Positions 17,569 to 25,712 of a stretch of 64,000 bases of DNA are shown here, one piece after another. Both the position numbers and the translations under genes were made by a program. Position 1 is the stretch's first letter; each line of letters begins with the position of its first letter. The stretch is from positions 186,001-250,000 of the forward strand of contig JACKMZ010000002.1 of the NCBI GenBank assembly GCA_024235135.1, written 5' to 3'. The notes beneath the pieces are model-generated. The model did no database searches. It was given only the letters and a program-made list of their open reading frames with translations, and was not told where the DNA came from. This stretch comes from Gammaproteobacteria bacterium. Lineage in GTDB: Bacteria > Pseudomonadota > Gammaproteobacteria > Competibacterales > Competibacteraceae.

Positions 17569-18475
17569 GAGCCACCTCCCTGACCTGCTTGCAGAGCGGA
17601 AAATCCAATGCCTGACGGGCGTCGAAATAGGCTTTCGCCACAGCACGGGCCAAGCCACGCACACGCAAAATGTAGCGTTGGCGTTCCGTTACCGAGATGG
17701 CTTTACGGGCATCCAAGAGATTAAACGTGTGTGAGGCTTTCAAGGTCATTTCATAGGCGGGCAGTGGCAATCCCAGTTCGATCAATCGCTGACTTTCCGA
17801 TTCGCAGGTATCGAACCATTTGAACAAAGACACGGTATCGGCCTGTTCAAAGTTGTAGGTGGACATTTCCACTTCGTTTTGGTGGAACACATCACCGTAG
17901 GTCACCTTGCCAAAAGGACCATCGGTCCAGACGAGGTTATAAACACTTTCCACAGACTGTAAGTACATGGCGATGCGTTCCAGACCGTAGGTGAGTTCGC
18001 CGGTAACCGGCCGGCAGTCCAAACCACCGACCTGCTGGAAATAGGTGAACTGGGAAATTTCCATTCCATTGAGCCAGATTTCCCAACCCAGCCCCCAGGC
18101 GCCCAGGGTGGGGGACTCCCAATTGTCTTCCACGAAGCGAATGTCATGGACCAGGGGATCGAGACCCAGATGTTGCAGGGAACCCAGATAGAGGTTCTGC
18201 AAGTTCAATGGCGAAGGTTTTATGACGACTTGGAATTGATAATAGTGTTGCAGGCGGTTCGGGTTATTCCCGTAACGGCCATCGGTTGGGCGACGTGAGG
18301 GTTGTACGTAGGCGGCGCTCCAGGGTTCGGGGCCGATCGAGCGAAGGAAAGTCGCGGGGTGGAAAGTGCCCGCTCCCACTTCCATATCATAGGGCTGAAG
18401 CAGCACGCAGCCTTGCTGGGCCCAATATTTTTGCAGAGCCAGGATCAAGCCCTGGAATGTCGATACATCGCGCAC
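17561..18475 (-). CDS. glyQ: Glycine-tRNA ligase alpha subunit
   Basis: A 304-residue catalytic alpha subunit of glycyl-tRNA synthetase (303 in E. coli). Class II motifs: GCVLLQPYDMEVGAGTFHPATFLRSIGPEPW, YVQPSRRPTDGRYGNNPNRLQHYYQFQV and ELTYGLERIAMYLQ. Start is GTG at 18475, giving VRDVSTFQGLILALQKYW, because CAGGAGA lies 6 nt upstream; an in-frame GTG at 18520 would add 15 unconserved residues and has no ribosome site. Translationally coupled to glyS. A palindromic parS site lies upstream. Confidence 0.96.
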   Translation of the reverse strand: MRDVSTFQGLILALQKYWAQQGCVLLQPYDMEVGAGTFHPATFLRSIGPEPWSAAYVQPSRRPTDGRYGNNPNRLQHYYQFQVVIKPSPLNLQNLYLGSLQHLGLDPLVHDIRFVEDNWESPTLGAWGLGWEIWLNGMEISQFTYFQQVGGLDCRPVTGELTYGLERIAMYLQSVESVYNLVWTDGPFGKVTYGDVFHQNEVEMSTYNFEQADTVSLFKWFDTCESESQRLIELGLPLPAYEMTLKASHTFNLLDARKAISVTERQRYILRVRGLARAVAKAYFDARQALDFPLCKQVREVAHG

Positions 18476-18628
18476 AAAAGTCTCCTGGTCAGGATTCGAT
18501 GGCTGTGAGGGTTGCAACACGAGGGGAAGTATACCGGCTTGAGAACACTGGATTAACCGGAATTTTCTCTGCTAGGCTGATCTTTCCTTGGCAATTACAA
18601 AGACAGCGGCGATGGTGGGTCAAACCGT

Positions 18629-18662
18629 GACCCCTAATGTTTCACGTGAAACATTAGGGGTC
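18629..18662. promoter_or_regulatory. parS: parS site 3 within a 34-bp perfect palindrome
   Basis: The core TGTTTCACGTGAAACA at 18638-18653 is extended by matching 9-bp flanks (GACCCCTAA on the left) to a perfect 34-bp palindrome. It lies between the divergent glyQ and DUF6494 genes, about 12.6 kb from oriC. The extended arms are not part of the parS consensus and could also form a hairpin in RNA. Confidence 0.93.
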
Positions 18663-18698
18663 GATTGCCCGTTAACTGATCGAGAGCGAGGTATCGTC

Positions 18699-18905
18699 AT
18701 GAATCCCGATGTGTTTAACACGGATGTGCGGAAGTTTTTGAAGAAAGTCGGTGTCACGTCCCAACAGCAAATCGAGACTGCTGTGCAGGACGCTTTGGAA
18801 AAAGGTGAACTCGGCACCGATCGACCTTTGATGGTGAGCATGACGCTGACCATCAAAGCCGTCGGTGTAACGCACGTCGTCGAAGGGAAAATAAATTTGC
18901 GGTAG
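18699..18905 (+). CDS. DUF6494 family small protein
   Basis: A 68-residue protein matching what I recall of DUF6494: MNPDVFNTDVRKFLKKVGVT, followed by QQQIETAVQDALEKGEL and a short beta-rich end (LMVSMTLTIKAVGVTHVVEG). ATG at 18699 is preferred, with GAGCGAGG 7-8 nt upstream; the frame is open further upstream but crosses the parS palindrome. No membrane segment or catalytic motif is seen. Function unknown. It is convergent with tatC. Confidence 0.72.
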   Translation: MNPDVFNTDVRKFLKKVGVTSQQQIETAVQDALEKGELGTDRPLMVSMTLTIKAVGVTHVVEGKINLR

Positions 18906-18940
18906 GCGAAGTGGGCCGTACGTGGGGTGATCGTACAGTT

Positions 18941-19720
18941 TCAGCGGTGATGCAGATGATCGACGCCGGTGGCTTGCGATTCGCCACTGGCGGCCATTCG
19001 CCGGCGTAACAGAATGCGTGAGAAGAATACACCGATCTCGAACAATCCCCACATGGGAACCGCCAACAGTGTCTGCGATATGACATCTGGCGGCGTCAGC
19101 AGCATACCCACCACGAATGAGGCCAGTACGATATACGGCCGTTTGGCGGCTAAGGCGTCCGGCGTGGTGATATTCATCAGCACCAGTATGACAGTAGCGA
19201 CCGGCACTTCGAATGCGATACCGAAAGCAAAGAAGAGTGTCAGTACGAAATCCAGATATTCGTTGATGTCGGTCATCACCGACACGCCCTCTGGGGCGGT
19301 CGCGGTGATGAATGCGAAGATCAGAGGCATGACGCCAAAATAAGCGAATGCCATACCGCAATAAAACAAGACCGTGCTGGAGGTCAGGATGGGCAGAGCC
19401 AGTTGCTTTTCGCTCTGATACAAACCCGGTGCGACAAAAGCCCACAACTGGTAGAGCACCCAAGGCATGGCGATGAATATAGAAAGGACCAGACAAAGTT
19501 TGAGCGGTGTGAGCAGCGGTGAAATGACCTGAATCGCGATCATGCTGCTGTTTGCAGGCAGATGAGCCAATAGCGGACCCGCCAGCAGAGTATAGATTTT
19601 GTTGGAAAAGGGTACCAGGACCGCAAAGACTACCCCGATGCCATAGAGCATGCGCAACAGCCGGGTACGTAATTCGATAAGATGGCTGACGAATGGTTGT
19701 TCCGGATCGATTTCTGCCAC
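18941..19720 (-). CDS. tatC: Sec-independent protein translocase TatC
   Basis: A 259-residue inner-membrane protein with six predicted membrane segments, the receptor for twin-arginine signal peptides. Landmarks: EQPFVSHLIELRTRLLRMLYGI at the cytoplasmic N-terminus (conserved Glu for signal-peptide binding), WVLYQLWAFVAPGLYQSEK, and FAFGIAFEVPVATVILV with the membrane Glu. The C-terminal tail is rich in His and Arg. It ends a tatA-tatB-tatC run downstream of the his genes, with 7 bp between tatB and tatC. Confidence 0.97.
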   Translation of the reverse strand: MAEIDPEQPFVSHLIELRTRLLRMLYGIGVVFAVLVPFSNKIYTLLAGPLLAHLPANSSMIAIQVISPLLTPLKLCLVLSIFIAMPWVLYQLWAFVAPGLYQSEKQLALPILTSSTVLFYCGMAFAYFGVMPLIFAFITATAPEGVSVMTDINEYLDFVLTLFFAFGIAFEVPVATVILVLMNITTPDALAAKRPYIVLASFVVGMLLTPPDVISQTLLAVPMWGLFEIGVFFSRILLRRRMAASGESQATGVDHLHHR

Positions 19721-19727
19721 GGGAGCG

Positions 19728-20105
19728 TCACTTCATCTCGGCATTGGAGGCCGGCTTGGAGAGGGATGGGGCGCCATTCGTCGGCAGGGAGGAGGATGGG
19801 GTGGAACCACTGGCCAAATCCTGCGTGATGTTCCTTGCTTCGGCCTTGAGATCAGAATTGATGGCGTTGACGCGATTGGCTAGTTGCTTTATCTCATCCA
19901 AGGGGGCTTGCTGGCTGATGGATCGTTTAATGTCCTCAACCTGCAACTCCCTTTCGACTTCATCCCTGACTTCATTCACCAGGCGTCGAGCCTTGCTGAT
20001 CCAAAGGGCAGCGGTGCGCGCCAGCGTTGGCAGGCGTTCGGGGCCAACCACCACCAAACCCACGATGAATAAAAGAAAGACTTCCCAGAAGCCAATGTCG
20101 AACAT
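19728..20105 (-). CDS. tatB: Sec-independent protein translocase TatB
   Basis: A 125-residue protein with one N-terminal membrane helix, MFDIGFWEVFLLFIVGLVVVG, then the conserved PERLP hinge and a long amphipathic charged helix (ARLVNEVRDEVERELQVEDI and beyond). It forms the TatBC receptor complex. Asp/Glu at the start (FDIGFWE) and the GPERLP motif distinguish TatB from TatA. Confidence 0.94.
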   Translation of the reverse strand: MFDIGFWEVFLLFIVGLVVVGPERLPTLARTAALWISKARRLVNEVRDEVERELQVEDIKRSISQQAPLDEIKQLANRVNAINSDLKAEARNITQDLASGSTPSSSLPTNGAPSLSKPASNAEMK

Positions 20106-20173
20106 GGTTACAGCCCGTTTGGTTTAGCAGGTTGCGCGCGCAGATGGAGTTCTTCTCCTTGAACACGGAGAAC

Positions 20174-20452
20174 TTAAGCCCGGTTCTTTTCCTGAGAGTT
20201 CGTCGATTCCTGCCGGACAAAAGCATCCCGTTTCGCCTCGGCATCCAGTAATTGGCCGGACAGGGGTCTATCGATCTTGTCGGTTTTGTCCTCTTCTTCG
20301 GCTTTACTCCCATCCTTCATGGCTTCACGGAAGCCACGGATGGTCGTACCCAGATCGGAGCCCAACGTACGTAACCGCTTACCTCCAAACAAAATCAATA
20401 CGATCGCTAGAATAATCAGCAGTTGCCAAATACTAATACCACCTACACCCAT
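20174..20452 (-). CDS. tatA: Sec-independent protein translocase TatA
   Basis: A 92-residue pore-forming component. One short membrane helix (SIWQLLIILAIVLILFG) is followed by the FGGKRL hinge and an amphipathic helix (LGSDLGTTIRGFREAMKDG), then a charged, probably disordered tail. It oligomerises to let folded proteins cross the inner membrane. It follows hisE by 59 bp and precedes tatB by 68 bp on the same strand. Confidence 0.95.
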   Translation of the reverse strand: MGVGGISIWQLLIILAIVLILFGGKRLRTLGSDLGTTIRGFREAMKDGSKAEEEDKTDKIDRPLSGQLLDAEAKRDAFVRQESTNSQEKNRA

Positions 20453-20511
20453 TGCTTTGACCTCTTGAAAACGTGGAAGACGTTGCCGTCTTTAATCGAC
20501 ACGCCGTTGCT

Positions 20512-20838
20512 TCAGGCGTTCAGTGAGCGGGAGGCTTTTTCTACCAGGCCGGATAGACCGAAACGGCGTTGGAGTTCTGCAAGTACATCCGCTGGACCAA
20601 GGCCTTGATCGGCCAGCATGACCAGCGTGTGAAACCACAAGTCGGCGGTTTCCCGAATCAATTGCTGGGTATCGCCGTTTTTGGCGGCAAGCACGGTTTC
20701 CACCGCTTCTTCTCCCACCTTTTGCAGTATGGCGTCCAGTCCCTTGGCATACAGCTTTGCCACGTAGGAACTGTCAGGCGAAGCCCGCTTACGGGATTCC
20801 AAGACGGCCGCCAGTTGTTCCAGAATCGTGTCGTTCAT
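20512..20838 (-). CDS. hisE: Phosphoribosyl-ATP pyrophosphatase HisE
   Basis: A 108-residue MazG-like enzyme for the second step of histidine synthesis (PR-ATP to PR-AMP). The all-alpha fold is shown by SYVAKLYAKGLDAILQKVGEEAVETVLAA (EExxE metal site) and LIRETADLWFHTLVML. It is the HisE domain alone, not the HisIE fusion. Its start lies 8 bp after the hisF stop; the usual partner hisI is not found between or near them. Confidence 0.96.
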   Translation of the reverse strand: MNDTILEQLAAVLESRKRASPDSSYVAKLYAKGLDAILQKVGEEAVETVLAAKNGDTQQLIRETADLWFHTLVMLADQGLGPADVLAELQRRFGLSGLVEKASRSLNA

Positions 20839-20846
20839 CGCTTTCC

Positions 20847-21620
20847 CTAAAGGCGCATTTCTATGCCGTGGGATTGCATGAAACGCTTAGCCTGTTCAAT
20901 CGTGAATTCCCCAAAGTGGAAAATGCTCGCCGCCAGCACGGCATCGGCATTGCCCTGCAAAATGCCCGCAACCAGGTGTTCCAGGTTGCCAACGCCACCC
21001 GAAGCGATGACCGGCACGCTCACCGCTTCACTGATGGCGCGAGTCAATTCCAAGTCGAATCCTAGTTTCGTTCCGTCCCGGTCCATGCTGGTCAACAAGA
21101 TTTCTCCTGCCCCGTATTCCACCATGCACTGCGCCCAAGCTATGGCATCGATACCGGTGGATCGGCGCCCGCCATGCGTGAATATTTCCCAACGCGCCGC
21201 TTCTCCCGGTTGCTGGACGGATTTGGCATCGATGGCCACGACGATACACTGGTTGCCGAAACGCGCCGTGGCTTCGCGCACGAATTCAGGCCGGGCGATC
21301 GCCGCCGTATTGATGGAAACCTTGTCGGCCCCGGCATTGAGCATGCGGCGGATGTCCGCCTCCGTGCGAATGCCGCCGCCCACGGTCAGGGGAATGAATA
21401 CTTGACTGGCCACCTGCTCGACTACATGGACCATGGTGTCCCTGTCATCGGAACTGGCCGTGATGTCGAGAAAAGTCAATTCGTCGGCGCCTTGCTCATC
21501 GTAACGTCGAGCGGCTTCAACCGGATCACCGGCATCGCGGAAGGACACGAAATTGATGCCCTTGACCACGCGGCCCTGGTCTACATCCAGGCAGGGAATG
21601 ATGCGCTTCGCCAGACCCAT
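20847..21620 (-). CDS. hisF: Imidazole glycerol phosphate synthase subunit HisF
   Basis: A 257-residue (beta/alpha)8 cyclase subunit. It takes ammonia from HisH and PRFAR to form imidazole glycerol phosphate and AICAR. Conserved parts: KRIIPCLDVDQGRVVKGINF (catalytic Asp), TFLDITAS, VGGGIRTEADIRRMLNAGADKVSINT, EILLTSMDRDGTKLGFDLEL (second Asp) and VPVIASGGVGNLEH. It lies between hisA and hisE in the operon. Confidence 0.98.
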   Translation of the reverse strand: MGLAKRIIPCLDVDQGRVVKGINFVSFRDAGDPVEAARRYDEQGADELTFLDITASSDDRDTMVHVVEQVASQVFIPLTVGGGIRTEADIRRMLNAGADKVSINTAAIARPEFVREATARFGNQCIVVAIDAKSVQQPGEAARWEIFTHGGRRSTGIDAIAWAQCMVEYGAGEILLTSMDRDGTKLGFDLELTRAISEAVSVPVIASGGVGNLEHLVAGILQGNADAVLAASIFHFGEFTIEQAKRFMQSHGIEMRL

Positions 21621-21670
21621 GGCTGTGGTATCTCCTCAGATGGTCGTGGGGAAGTCGATTGCCATAACAA

Positions 21671-22405
21671 TCAGTTCTGGGCGCCGATCGATTGCAACGC
21701 GGTCGCCAAATCGATCGTACCTTCATACAACGCGCGACCGATGATCGCTCCCATGATGCCTTCTCCCTCCACGGCGCACAGGGCATGGAGGTCGTCCATG
21801 CTGCTGATACCGCCAGAGGCGATCACCGGAATGGAAATGGAACGCGCCAGTTCCACCGTGGCGTCAATGTTCACACCCTGCATCATACCATCGCGTCCGA
21901 TGTCGGTATAAATGATCGCTTCCGCGCCGTTGCGTTCGAATGTCTTGGCGAGATCGATGACATGATGCTTGGACAGCTTGGACCAGCCGTTCACCGCTAC
22001 CTTCCCGTCCCGAGCATCCAACCCGACGATGATATGACCGGGATATTCCAGGCAGAGATCTTGAACAAAATGGGATTCCTTTACGGCCTGCGTGCCGATG
22101 ATGACGAACTGTACCCCAGCATCCAAATAGGCTTCCACGGTTTCCTCGTCTCGAATGCCTCCGCCCACTTGAATGGACAAGTCGGGATAGGCGTCAGCGA
22201 TTCGCTGAATGACTGGCGCATTGACCGGCCGCCCGGCAAACGCACCGTTGAGATCGACGAGATGCAAGCGACGCGCCCCAGCCTCTTGCCATCGCCCAGC
22301 CATGGCCACCGGGTCGTCGGAAAAGACAGTCACGTCGTCCATGCGCCCTTGTCGCAGGCGCACACATTTGCCGTCCTTCAGATCAATAGCAGGTATCAAT
22401 AACAT
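21671..22405 (-). CDS. hisA: ProFAR isomerase HisA
   Basis: A 244-residue (beta/alpha)8 isomerase for the fourth histidine step. Motifs: LIPAIDLKDGKCVRLRQG with the catalytic Asp near residue 8, HLVDLNGAFAGRPVN, VGGGIRDEETVEAYLDAGV, YTDIGRDGMMQGVN with the second Asp, and VIASGGISSMDDLHAL. The related fold and sequence to HisF are as expected. Confidence 0.98.
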   Translation of the reverse strand: MLLIPAIDLKDGKCVRLRQGRMDDVTVFSDDPVAMAGRWQEAGARRLHLVDLNGAFAGRPVNAPVIQRIADAYPDLSIQVGGGIRDEETVEAYLDAGVQFVIIGTQAVKESHFVQDLCLEYPGHIIVGLDARDGKVAVNGWSKLSKHHVIDLAKTFERNGAEAIIYTDIGRDGMMQGVNIDATVELARSISIPVIASGGISSMDDLHALCAVEGEGIMGAIIGRALYEGTIDLATALQSIGAQN

Positions 22406-22444
22406 GGGATTAGGTGGTTACTTCAATGAATATTGGCGTTGCAC

Positions 22445-23086
22445 TCAGGGGGTCCAGCTGACGAAATTGGTCAGCAAGCGAAGTCCTTCACGAGCACTTT
22501 TTTCAGGATGAAACTGCACGGCGAAAATATTGTGATCAGCGATCGCCGCCGTGAATCGGAAAGCATAATCAGCTTGCCCGGCGATCAGGTTTTCCCTTGC
22601 CGGCTGCAGATAATAGCTGTGTACGAAGTAAAACCGGCTGTTTTGCGGGATACCTCGCCATAGAGGATGGTCGATGGTTTGTTGCACCTGATTCCATCCC
22701 ATATGGGGAATCTTGATGCGCACGCCGCTAACGGGATCGCGCAGCTGGTCGCCGAACCATTTCACCTGTCCTGGTAAAATGCCAAGACACCGGATTCCTC
22801 CATTTTCCTCGCTGGTTTCCAGCAAGGCTTGCGGTCCCAGGCAAATTCCCAGGAACGGTTTGCTGGCCGCGGCTTGCGTGACAACTTCGACCAGGTTCAG
22901 GCGTTCCAACTCATGCATGCAGTCCCGTATCGCGCCTTGCCCAGGGAGCACGACCCGATCCGCATGCAAAATGTCCGTCGCGTCCTGGGTGACTCGAACA
23001 CGAGCCTGAGGCGCTACATGCTCCAGGGCCTTGGAAACGGAACGTAGATTACCCATCCCGTAATCAATGACTGCGATGCTGGTCAT
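22445..23086 (-). CDS. hisH: Imidazole glycerol phosphate synthase glutaminase HisH
   Basis: A 213-residue class I glutamine amidotransferase supplying ammonia to HisF. The nucleophile lies in PFLGICLGPQALLETSEE (Cys at about residue 82) and the His/Glu pair in IFAVQFHPEKSAREGL near the C-terminus. The N-terminus IAVIDYGMGNLRSVSKALE is standard. Confidence 0.98.
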   Translation of the reverse strand: MTSIAVIDYGMGNLRSVSKALEHVAPQARVRVTQDATDILHADRVVLPGQGAIRDCMHELERLNLVEVVTQAAASKPFLGICLGPQALLETSEENGGIRCLGILPGQVKWFGDQLRDPVSGVRIKIPHMGWNQVQQTIDHPLWRGIPQNSRFYFVHSYYLQPARENLIAGQADYAFRFTAAIADHNIFAVQFHPEKSAREGLRLLTNFVSWTP

Positions 23087-23117
23087 CGAGGATTACCTTG
23101 AGCGTTGAGCAGTGTGC

Positions 23118-23708
23118 TTAGAGACTTCCCTTGGTGGATGGGATACCGCTCATGCGTGGATCGGGCTCCACGGCCATGCGCAGGGCCCGGCCGAAAGCCT
23201 TGAACACGGTTTCGACAATATGGTGCGCATTGCGGCCACGCAGATTATCGATGTGCAGGGTGACTTGCGCATGGTTGACGAAGCCTTGGAAAAATTCCCG
23301 AAACAGATCGACATCGAAATCAGCAATGCGGGCGCGGGGAAAATCCACGTGAAATTCCAATCCTGGGCGACCAGAAAAGTCGATCACAACCCGCGAAAGG
23401 GCCTCGTCCAGGGGCACGTAGGCATGCCCATAGCGGCGGATGCCCTTTTTGTCACCTACAGCTTGCCGGCAGGCTTGACCGAGCGTAATGCCCAAATCTT
23501 CGACCGTGTGATGCGCGTCGATATGAAGATCGCCTTGAGCGTGGATGTCGAGATCCAAGAGACCATGACGGGCGATTTGCTCAAGCATATGTTCGAGAAA
23601 GGGGATGCCCGTTTGTAGGCGGGCGGCGCCGCCGCCATCCAGATTAAGGGAAACCTGGATTTGGGTCTCCAGAGTTTCGCGGCTAACCATCGCTGTGCGT
23701 GCCGACAT
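23118..23708 (-). CDS. hisB: Imidazoleglycerol-phosphate dehydratase HisB
   Basis: A 196-residue monofunctional dehydratase (no N-terminal histidinol-phosphatase as in E. coli). The metal-binding signatures GIPFLEHMLEQIARHGLLDLDI, DAHHTVEDLGI, RYGHAYVPLDEAL and GRNAHHIVETVFKAFGRAL are present, and both His-rich motifs are intact. It is the first gene of the hisB-H-A-F-E-tatABC run. The 164-bp gap upstream separates it from divergent radC and should hold promoters for both. Confidence 0.97.
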   Translation of the reverse strand: MSARTAMVSRETLETQIQVSLNLDGGGAARLQTGIPFLEHMLEQIARHGLLDLDIHAQGDLHIDAHHTVEDLGITLGQACRQAVGDKKGIRRYGHAYVPLDEALSRVVIDFSGRPGLEFHVDFPRARIADFDVDLFREFFQGFVNHAQVTLHIDNLRGRNAHHIVETVFKAFGRALRMAVEPDPRMSGIPSTKGSL

Positions 23709-23872
23709 CGGTGTTTACGAAATAACTATATGAAGTCGTTGATCGGAATAGGTAGCATACCGTGATTAACCAGGCGGTTGAATACGCCCTGCTCAATAGA
23801 CGCTACGATAACATTAATCGGACGACCTATAATCAACCCCGGTTCAAAAAATAATGAAAGGACAGCGCCGCC

Positions 23873-24547
23873 ATGTCTATTCGCGATTGGCCCGACGACG
23901 AGCGTCCCAGGGAAAAGCTGCTGAAACGGGGCGCTGGCGCATTGTCCGACGCGGAATTGTTAGCGATATTTTTGCGTACCGGGGTGGCGGGCCTCAGCGC
24001 GGTGGATCTGGCACGGAATCTATTGAACGAATACGGCAGTTTGAGGCGTTTACTGGAAACCGACCAAACGGACTTTTGTCAGACGCCGGGATTGGGACCA
24101 GCCAAATACGTTCAGTTGCAGGCGGTGCTTGAACTGGGCCGACGGTTTCTGGAAACGACGTTGCAACGCGGCGATGCTTTGCAAAGCGTCGCGGAAACGC
24201 GGCGTTATCTGAGTTCCAAACTCCGACATCAAGCACATGAGGTATTCGCCTGCCTGTTTCTGGATAACCGTCATCGAGTCATCGCCTTCGAGGAACTGTT
24301 TTATGGCACCATCGATGGCGCTTCCGTGCATCCTCGGCAGGTTGTGAAACGCGCCCTGCATCACAATGCCGCCGCCTTGATTCTGGCGCACAATCATCCC
24401 TCGGGTATCGCCGAACCCAGCCGTGCGGATGAACAGATTACGCTGCGAATCAAGGAGGTATTGTCCATGATCGACGTGCGCTTGCTGGATCATTTTATCG
24501 TCGGCGATGGCGAGACTGTATCCTTCGCCGAGCGCGGCTTGCTATAA
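23873..24547 (+). CDS. radC: JAB1/MPN-domain protein RadC
   Basis: A 224-residue protein with an N-terminal helix-hairpin-helix region (WPDDERPREKLLKRGAGALSDAELLAIFLRTGV) and a C-terminal JAMM metal site, AHNHPSG at residues 172-178 with downstream PSRADEQIT. The link to DNA repair for RadC is historical and uncertain; a metal-dependent hydrolase is what the sequence shows. Length is normal. Divergent from hisB, convergent with the pyrophosphatase. Confidence 0.94.
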   Translation: MSIRDWPDDERPREKLLKRGAGALSDAELLAIFLRTGVAGLSAVDLARNLLNEYGSLRRLLETDQTDFCQTPGLGPAKYVQLQAVLELGRRFLETTLQRGDALQSVAETRRYLSSKLRHQAHEVFACLFLDNRHRVIAFEELFYGTIDGASVHPRQVVKRALHHNAAALILAHNHPSGIAEPSRADEQITLRIKEVLSMIDVRLLDHFIVGDGETVSFAERGLL

Positions 24548-24578
24548 GCGACCTGGCCCGGCGAAGCGGGTAGGGTAT

Positions 24579-24608
24579 CGCCTTACCGGACGGGATGCCG
24601 GCAAGGCG
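24579..24608. terminator. Hairpin between convergent radC and ppaC
   Basis: CGCCTTACCGG (24579-24589) and CCGGCAAGGCG (24598-24608) pair over 11 positions with one mismatch. It lies between two gene ends, fitting a bidirectional stop or processing hairpin, but no T-run follows on either side. Confidence 0.45.
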
Positions 24609-24626
24609 GTAAGAACGATCTTTGAA

Positions 24627-25550
24627 TCAGCCCGCAAACACCTTTTCCAAGGGTGGAACCACTTGTTTTTTGCGGCTCATCACACCGCTCAGCCAGACTT
24701 TTCCATCCGCCGGTTGTTGCCCGAAGGCTTTGGTTACGATCGATGCGTCGTCGGAAGCGATCAGCATCTCCGAGCCTTCCTTGATGATGTCGGTCAGCAG
24801 CAACAATACGCTGTGTCTTCCACCCTCGGTTTTCAGCGCCTGGATATCCTTGGCCAGATCGGCTTTTACTTCGTCCAGCAAGGAAAGATCGACGACTTCC
24901 AGTTGGCCGATACCGATAGTGTTGCCGCCCATCTTGAAATCCTTGTAATCACGCATGACCAATTCACGAACCGGGGTGCCGGCTATCGCGGATTTGACCT
25001 TGAACATTTCCATGCCCAGGGATTGCAGGTCGGTTTCTCCCGCAATCTTGGCCAAGGCCTCTGCCGCCGCCTTGTCCCGATCCGTACAGGTGGCGGATTT
25101 GAAGATGACCGTGTCGCTCAAGATGGAGCACAGCATGATGCCAGCAACATCCTTGGGGATTTCCACCCCATAGAAGTCGTACATGGATTTCAGTACGGTC
25201 GACGAACACCCCACGGGCCAAATCCAACATTCCACCGGATTGGGTGTGGTGACGTCGCCCAGTTTATGATGATCGACGATACCGACGATGTCGGCTTTAT
25301 CCAGATCTTCCGGCCCTTGGGCTTTATCGGAAAAATCCACCAGCATGATTTGCTGGCCGGCGAATGAATTCATGACGTCAGGCGCGGTGAAACCATAACG
25401 ATTCAGAATGAAGGACGTTTCCGGGTTCAGTTTCCCCTGGGCTACGGGAACGGCCTCGACACCTGTGCGACTTTTCAGATTAGCAAGAGCGATGGCACTG
25501 CATACGGCATCGGAATCAGGGCTTTTATGGCCAAATACATACATCGTCAT
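24627..25550 (-). CDS. ppaC: Manganese-dependent inorganic pyrophosphatase (family II)
   Basis: A 307-residue DHH-superfamily enzyme that hydrolyses pyrophosphate to phosphate. N-terminal DHH domain: FGHKSPDSDAVCSA near residue 5 and GIVDHHKLGD; the C-terminal DHHA2 domain ends with SGVMSRKKQVVPPL, the substrate-binding SRKKQ motif. Start ATG 25550 is chosen because GGAGG lies 7 nt upstream and it gives the family's usual length; the frame is open further upstream. Family II enzymes are typical of Firmicutes and occur only in scattered proteobacteria, whereas most gammaproteobacteria use the unrelated Ppa. No regulatory CBS domains are present. Confidence 0.95.
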   Translation of the reverse strand: MTMYVFGHKSPDSDAVCSAIALANLKSRTGVEAVPVAQGKLNPETSFILNRYGFTAPDVMNSFAGQQIMLVDFSDKAQGPEDLDKADIVGIVDHHKLGDVTTPNPVECWIWPVGCSSTVLKSMYDFYGVEIPKDVAGIMLCSILSDTVIFKSATCTDRDKAAAEALAKIAGETDLQSLGMEMFKVKSAIAGTPVRELVMRDYKDFKMGGNTIGIGQLEVVDLSLLDEVKADLAKDIQALKTEGGRHSVLLLLTDIIKEGSEMLIASDDASIVTKAFGQQPADGKVWLSGVMSRKKQVVPPLEKVFAG

Positions 25551-25712
25551 CGAAAAACCTCCAATGTGCTGCTGGGAAGAAGTCGGTTGAATGCGGGGCC
25601 GAGGTCGGAAAGTCTGAGCGCGGCGCCTAAATAAACACCGAATGTGCAAGGCACATGGCCATGCGAAACTCTGTGAGCATAGTTGGCGCCTAGTTAGGGT
25701 TCAACTTGGCTG

